From CAYXVF01 sp964468125 (GTDB taxonomy: Bacteria; Myxococcota; XYA12-FULL-58-9; CAYXVF01): 56,216 nucleotides of DNA. Location: positions 1-56,216 of the forward strand of contig CAYXVF010000031.1 of assembly GCA_964468125.1 (NCBI GenBank), written 5' to 3'. Both the position numbers and the translations under genes were made by a program. Shown in pieces: positions 52,361 to 56,216 of this stretch. The notes under the pieces are model-generated. The model saw nothing but the letters and a program-made list of their open reading frames with translations. It did not search any database and was not told the origin of the DNA. How positions within the stretch are numbered: position 1 is the stretch's first letter; each line of letters begins with the position of its first letter.

Positions 52361-53695
52361 ATGTCTTTGGACTTTGAGTCCGACGCGCCGCCGATCAAAT
52401 CGCTCGACGAGCTGGTGGAGTGGTTCGCTGCCGGCGAAAAGAGCGGCACGCTCGGTGTGGGCATGGAGCACGAAAAGCTCCCCTTCCGCCTCGCTGACGG
52501 CGGGCCGGTCGACTACGACTCGGGGATCGGCCCCTTCCTCCTCGGCATGACCCGTTTCGGCTGGGAAGCGCCGGAGAGCGACGGTCCGGTGGTGATGCTG
52601 AAGCGCGGCGGTGAATCGATCACGCTCGAGCCCGGAGGCCAGGTCGAGCTCGCGGGCGCGGTGCGCCATAACCTGCACGATGCGGCTCACGATTTGGACG
52701 CGCACGTGCGAGAGAGCGGCGAGGTGGCGGCGGCGAACGGATTTGCCTTCGCCTGGCTCGGGTTGCGTCCCGGAGAGCTGCCCGCGGCGATGCCCGCGAT
52801 GCCGAAGCCGCGTTATCGCTTGATGGCGGACTACCTGCCTAGGCACGGGCGACGCGCCCTCGACATGATGTTCCTCTCGGCCACCGTACAGGCGAACTTC
52901 GACTACGTGTCCGAGGCGGACATGGTCGAGAAGATGCGGGTCGCGATGGCGATCTCGCCAACCATGGCGGCGATCTTCGCGAACTCGCCCTTCCGAAACC
53001 GCGCGTGGGACGGGAACCGTTCGTCTCGCTACGCGGCATGGCGGGAGGTCGACCCGGATCGCTGCGGCCTGCTCGATTTCGTCTTCGACGACGACATGGG
53101 CTACCGCCGCTACCTCGAATACGCCCTCGACATCCCCATGCTCTTCTACCGGCGCGAGGGGCGTTTCATCCGCCTCGAGAGATCGTTCCGCGAGTTCATG
53201 GAAAAAGGGCACGACGGAGAGCGCCCGAACATCGGCGACTTCGAGACGCACCTGTCCCTCATGTTTCCGGAGGTTCGTCTCAAGCAGTTCATCGAGGTCC
53301 GCAGCGTCGACTGCGTACCGCCGGCGCTCGCGATGGCTTCGGTGGCGATGTGGAAGGGCGTTCTTTACGACGCCACCGCCCGTCGCGAGGCCCTCTCACT
53401 TTTCGGTGCCCGCGGGCGCGATCTCGCAGCCATTCAGTACCTCGCCGCCCAAGACGGTTTGCACGCAAAGACCCGAGACTACTCTGCCCTCGATCTCGCC
53501 CGCGAGCTGCTGCGGATCGCCGAGGCAGGGCTCGACCGTCAGGACACTGACGGGCCAGAGGAACGATCTCTGCTCGAGCCCGCGAAGGCACTCGTCGCTA
53601 GCGGTCAAACACTCGCCGATCGCTGGGTGGGCGATTACGGCGCGAACCTCGACGCGCAACGCACCCGCGAGCTGTTGCTGTCCGCACAGTTCTGA
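52361..53695 (+). CDS. gshA: Glutamate-cysteine ligase (plant/alphaproteobacterial type)
   Basis: The 444-residue protein makes gamma-glutamylcysteine, the first step in glutathione synthesis. It belongs to the GCS2 (plant-type) family: GMEHEKLPFRL near the N terminus binds ATP/metal, followed by ITLEPGGQVELAG, FLSATVQANFDY, and the C-terminal HLSLMFPEVRLKQF followed by IEVRSVD and LHAKTRDYSALDLARE. No glutathione synthetase gene is in the window. The ATG at 52361 is 113 bases from the divergent folE start. Confidence 0.93.
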   Translation: MSLDFESDAPPIKSLDELVEWFAAGEKSGTLGVGMEHEKLPFRLADGGPVDYDSGIGPFLLGMTRFGWEAPESDGPVVMLKRGGESITLEPGGQVELAGAVRHNLHDAAHDLDAHVRESGEVAAANGFAFAWLGLRPGELPAAMPAMPKPRYRLMADYLPRHGRRALDMMFLSATVQANFDYVSEADMVEKMRVAMAISPTMAAIFANSPFRNRAWDGNRSSRYAAWREVDPDRCGLLDFVFDDDMGYRRYLEYALDIPMLFYRREGRFIRLERSFREFMEKGHDGERPNIGDFETHLSLMFPEVRLKQFIEVRSVDCVPPALAMASVAMWKGVLYDATARREALSLFGARGRDLAAIQYLAAQDGLHAKTRDYSALDLARELLRIAEAGLDRQDTDGPEERSLLEPAKALVASGQTLADRWVGDYGANLDAQRTRELLLSAQF

Positions 53696-53842
53696 CCCAC
53701 CACGGTAACGTTCTAGAACAATCAGTTCTTCCAGTCCCACCTCAGGTCCGAGTGTTAAATCGGCTTTCCTCGGGCAAAGCCTTTGCGTCGTGTGCCAGAA
53801 CTGTGGTGTCGTCGGCCACTGTTCGTTCAACGAGGGGGGGCC

Positions 53843-54670
53843 GTGAAGGCAAGACTCAGTTTGCCGAGTGCTATCGTGGTGGTTTCGACGTTGCTCTATG
53901 GATGCAACGACCGGGCGCGGTGCGTGAACCAGTGCGATGCATTCACGAGCTGCGGCTTCGGGACCGCGGCCTGCGAAGACGCCTGCGTGCAAGCACTGAA
54001 GGACGCCGAGGCGTTCTCCGCTGAGTGTTCGGAAGCGGCGGAGGATCTGGTTTCGTGCCAAGGGTTGTTCGCGGGCTGTGAAGAGCTTGCCGACTCCAGC
54101 GCCTGCGCCGAAGACCGTGCGACCTACAGCACGGCCTGCGAAGGCGCTGAATTGACCGATCTCGAGCTGCGCGGCGATACCAGCAATGTGAGCACCGGGG
54201 GTGGCGGTAGCACCGGCGGTGGGGGCAGCACAGGTGGCGGTAGCACAACCGGCGGCTCCCTCGAGGCCAGTGATTTCTCGGTGACGCCGATCGCGGATGG
54301 CACCTCCGAGGTCTTCAATACCATGGGGGGCGGGCTCGATTTCGACTACACGGTGTCGTTGATGAGCGGCTTCGTGAGCGAGCGCTTCGCGACGTTCAGC
54401 GCCACGGCGCCCACCTCGGGGGCGATCAGCTTCGACTACACCTTCACCGGCGATCACCGCACGATGGCGACGGCGTACGCGGCGACTCTCGGGTCGGACG
54501 GCCGAATCCTGGTCGACCAGAGTACAGATGGAGGTTTCACATTCAGTGGCAGCGTGAGCCAGAGCGTGTCCGCTGGGTCGATCTTTGGATTCCAGGTGGG
54601 TGGCTCAAATGGTGACGCCAATGCCGTGCTGGAAGGTACGCTCTCCATTACCAACCTCGTTGTTCCGTGA
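53843..54670 (+). CDS. Cys-rich exported lipoprotein with Gly-Ser-Thr linker
   Basis: The 275-residue protein has a signal ending in VSTLLYGCND, so it is probably a lipoprotein. The first mature domain (about 22-105) has a regular Cys spacing (CVNQC, SCGFGTAACEDAC, ECSEAAEDLVSC, CEELADSSAC) that suggests four disulfides. A flexible Gly/Ser/Thr linker follows (residues 117-139). The last 125 residues are beta-rich (FDYTVSLMSG, ISFDYTFTGDH) and resemble a beta-sandwich. The start is GTG at 53843 just after a run of seven G. I do not recognise the family. Confidence 0.7.
   Translation: MKARLSLPSAIVVVSTLLYGCNDRARCVNQCDAFTSCGFGTAACEDACVQALKDAEAFSAECSEAAEDLVSCQGLFAGCEELADSSACAEDRATYSTACEGAELTDLELRGDTSNVSTGGGGSTGGGGSTGGGSTTGGSLEASDFSVTPIADGTSEVFNTMGGGLDFDYTVSLMSGFVSERFATFSATAPTSGAISFDYTFTGDHRTMATAYAATLGSDGRILVDQSTDGGFTFSGSVSQSVSAGSIFGFQVGGSNGDANAVLEGTLSITNLVVP
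54191..54259 (+). repeat. Tandem repeat encoding the GGGGST linker
   Basis: About 69 bases encode near-repeats of Gly-Gly-Gly-(Gly)-Ser-Thr within the preceding lipoprotein gene. The units differ by silent changes, so the repeat is maintained at the protein level. Confidence 0.8.
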
Positions 54671-54681
54671 GGATGTCTCGA

Positions 54682-56124
54682 ATGAATACGGCCCGGATTC
54701 TGACGCGTTTGGCGGCCTTCGCTGCCTTTTGTTTGCTCGCTGTTGGTTCGGCGCGCGCCCAGAGCGTGGAGCAGCGCTGCTACGACATGGTGCAAGGCAA
54801 AGTGTCCTGGGACCAGCGCGGCAGCACGCGCTGGAACGACGCGAACGTACGTCGCCTCTGTGAGGGCGCAGCGGACCCCAGCGCGCGGATCCTTTGCTTC
54901 CAGGGGAAGATCGCTTCCGGGCTCACCTGGGACAAAGCGATCGCTCAGTGTCAGTCGACCGGTCGGACCGCGCCCCGTCCAGCGCCCCCTCCGCCCCCAC
55001 CCAAGGAACCGAAGAATGATCAACCCGTGCGCCTTTTCAGCGAGACCTACAGCGCACCCAAGTCCGAGCTCCCAGACCTCGATTGGCTGGTCCGAGGGAA
55101 TCACGTGGGCTCGGGCTTCGTTGAGCTTCGCCACGACGCGCCAATCTTGCTGAGCTTCACCGTGCGCTGGGAGGAGGCGAACACTCAGGGACAGTTTCAG
55201 AAGAAAAAATTCAAATCGGGGCCCACCGGGGTCAGCTGGGGCAAGACCTTGTTCCTGAAGAACGCGCGCAACGTGCGGGTGGTGGTGAAAGACGCCGGCG
55301 CCGGTAACGCGGTCAACACCGTGGGCAAGATCTTTGGTCAGAAGAAGGTGGTCGATCGTAAGGTCTACGAGCAATCGTTCTCGCGGCCGCCGAACAACTG
55401 CATCTCCATCGGCAGCAACCTGAAGGCGCGGGCTTGCCCCGGTGCGGACGACAACATCATTCGCACCGCAACGGTCTTCATGGATCGCAATGGGCCTTTG
55501 ATCCGCGATCTTTCGCAGCACGCCGCGCGAGTGGTCTCGCGCGTCGGCAAGGTGAAGGGCAAGAGCGGCGCGAAAGTGGCCGACTTGATCGAGCTCGACG
55601 AGATTCGCGCGATCGTCCAACGGCATCGGGTACAGCACGCGTCCCTGAGCGGAACCCGAGACGCGCTCTACCGACCCGGCCGAGACGACGGGCGAACCGA
55701 AGCGGTCGCCTTGCGCAACAACGGGGGCATTCGCTCGATCACGTTTTCCGCGAGCGCCGATGCGTCTTTCGTGCTCGGGGGCAACACCTCGGCCGGCTTC
55801 GGTTTCAGCACGACCGGCGGCATCCGGCCCATCGGCTTCTACGGCGTCGCCTGGACCGCCGGTATCAGCGCTGGCGCGGACGCATCGGGTGCGATCGGCG
55901 TGTTCTTCGACGACACGGATAACCTGAGTGGCAACGCCCATGGGGTGGTCATCGGCGCGAGCAAAGGCATCGGCGCGGCGCTCACGATTTGGTTCGCTTA
56001 CGAGAAGACGCCCACGATCATCGGCTTCGAGGTTTCGCCGCAGGGCGGCGTGAGCGCCGAGGTCGAGTACATTCGCGGGCACACCTGCGCCACCCGCGGT
56101 GACTGCCCAAAAATCTGGGACTAG
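54682..56124 (+). CDS. Exported hypothetical protein with Cys-motif N terminus and Gly-rich C-terminal domain
   Basis: The 480-residue protein has a Sec signal peptide (LAAFAAFCLLAVGSARAQ). Two short Cys-containing units follow: QRCYDMVQGKVSWDQ and ILCFQGKIASGLTWDKAIAQ; the pattern C-F/Y-x-x-x-x-x-G-x-x-W is seen in exported proteins of several phyla. A Pro-rich stretch (PRPAPPPPPPKEPK) leads to a basic middle region. The last 150 residues are rich in Gly, Ala and Ser with regular hydrophobics (GVAWTAGISAGADASGAIGV, GVVIGASKGIGAALTIWF) and may be a beta-structured surface domain. I do not recognise the family. The start at 54682 is nine bases after GAGG. Confidence 0.68.
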   Translation: MNTARILTRLAAFAAFCLLAVGSARAQSVEQRCYDMVQGKVSWDQRGSTRWNDANVRRLCEGAADPSARILCFQGKIASGLTWDKAIAQCQSTGRTAPRPAPPPPPPKEPKNDQPVRLFSETYSAPKSELPDLDWLVRGNHVGSGFVELRHDAPILLSFTVRWEEANTQGQFQKKKFKSGPTGVSWGKTLFLKNARNVRVVVKDAGAGNAVNTVGKIFGQKKVVDRKVYEQSFSRPPNNCISIGSNLKARACPGADDNIIRTATVFMDRNGPLIRDLSQHAARVVSRVGKVKGKSGAKVADLIELDEIRAIVQRHRVQHASLSGTRDALYRPGRDDGRTEAVALRNNGGIRSITFSASADASFVLGGNTSAGFGFSTTGGIRPIGFYGVAWTAGISAGADASGAIGVFFDDTDNLSGNAHGVVIGASKGIGAALTIWFAYEKTPTIIGFEVSPQGGVSAEVEYIRGHTCATRGDCPKIWD

Positions 56125-56216
56125 GGCACACCTCACAGCCCCGCCTTCTTCCTCCTTTTCGCATGCCCAATTGGTTTTGCCTCGGCGTGCGTTCGGAATC
56201 GGCAGTGAAGTACGGC

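Noticed and set aside
53710..53719. GTTCTAGAAC palindrome upstream of the Cys-rich lipoprotein, as an SOS box
   Set aside because: It does not match the GAAC-N4-GTTC or CTGT-N8-ACAG forms of LexA sites and is short enough to arise by chance.
54191..54259. Possible CRISPR-like repeat
   Set aside because: It is an in-frame coding repeat for a Gly-Ser-Thr linker with no spacers.
54454..56136. 560-codon open frame on the minus strand
   Set aside because: It is antisense to the exported protein with a clear signal peptide, and its own composition is Arg/Asp/His-rich without any motif.
56163..56216. Possible gene start (ATG at 56163) running off the window
   Set aside because: Only 18 codons are visible, no ribosome site precedes them, and no family signal can be seen.

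Overview
The window reads as GC-rich chromosomal DNA from a Gram-negative bacterium of the old Deltaproteobacteria, most likely Myxococcota or a close relative. The gene content supports this: DUF4388 protein, PKA-like Ser/Thr kinase with cyclic-nucleotide-binding domains, class III cyclase, HD-GYP protein, VIT/von Willebrand proteins, Cys-repeat lipoproteins, and an SO2930-type cytochrome next to a beta-helix lipoprotein. This assignment is inference from gene families; no rRNA is present. A run of exactly 100 N (16415-16514) is a scaffold gap, so this is a draft or metagenome assembly and adjacency across that point is not proven.

Layout. 1-3.7 kb: tail of a SMUG1-like uracil-DNA glycosylase, a penicillin-acylase-family hydrolase and trmFO. 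3.8-12.98 kb: a DUF4388 protein; a coupled minus-strand run of GAF/HD-GYP, hemB, DUF4159 and a large vWA membrane protein; moaB; and a membrane hybrid histidine kinase. 12.97-16.4 kb: topA, with the kinase overlapping its stop codon, and cysC, cut short by the gap. 16.5-22 kb: DUF423, then aroC, an adenylate/guanylate cyclase and a kinase with two cyclic-nucleotide-binding domains, each overlapping the next. 22-26 kb: DASS anion transporter, diheme cytochrome lipoprotein and beta-helix lipoprotein. 26.1-31.7 kb: cysN (with an extra decayed APS-kinase domain), cysD and a VIT/vWA protein. 31.7-34.9 kb: a paired CRP-like operator region, a broken secreted-protein gene, and a feoA-feoB-small membrane protein operon with a Fur-like palindrome at the feoA start. 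34.9-43.4 kb: yjbQ, a HEAT-like hypothetical, and an envelope cluster (M23 peptidase diverging from a SpoIVB-type S55 protein, then a beta-propeller protein, an LPP20-type lipoprotein and a DcrB-like protein). 43.4-44.74 kb: a graveyard of three broken genes. 44.8-56.1 kb: trpS, tRNA-Ala(CGC), MaoC-like hydratase, a Cys-repeat alpha/beta hydrolase lipoprotein, an RlmI-like methyltransferase, folE with an SDR, gshA and two secreted orphan proteins.

How the genes work together. CysD, CysN and CysC form the ATP-sulfurylase/APS-kinase branch of sulfate activation; the decayed kinase domain fused to CysN is presumably compensated by the free CysC. The cyclase and kinase look like a self-contained second-messenger module in which the cyclase product would gate the downstream kinase. 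Two CRP-like palindromes about three helical turns apart suggest cyclic-nucleotide-responsive transcription elsewhere in the window. The S55 and M23 neighbours resemble the protease/LytM-domain partners of the SpoIVB sporulation checkpoint. These links are inferred from sequence alone.
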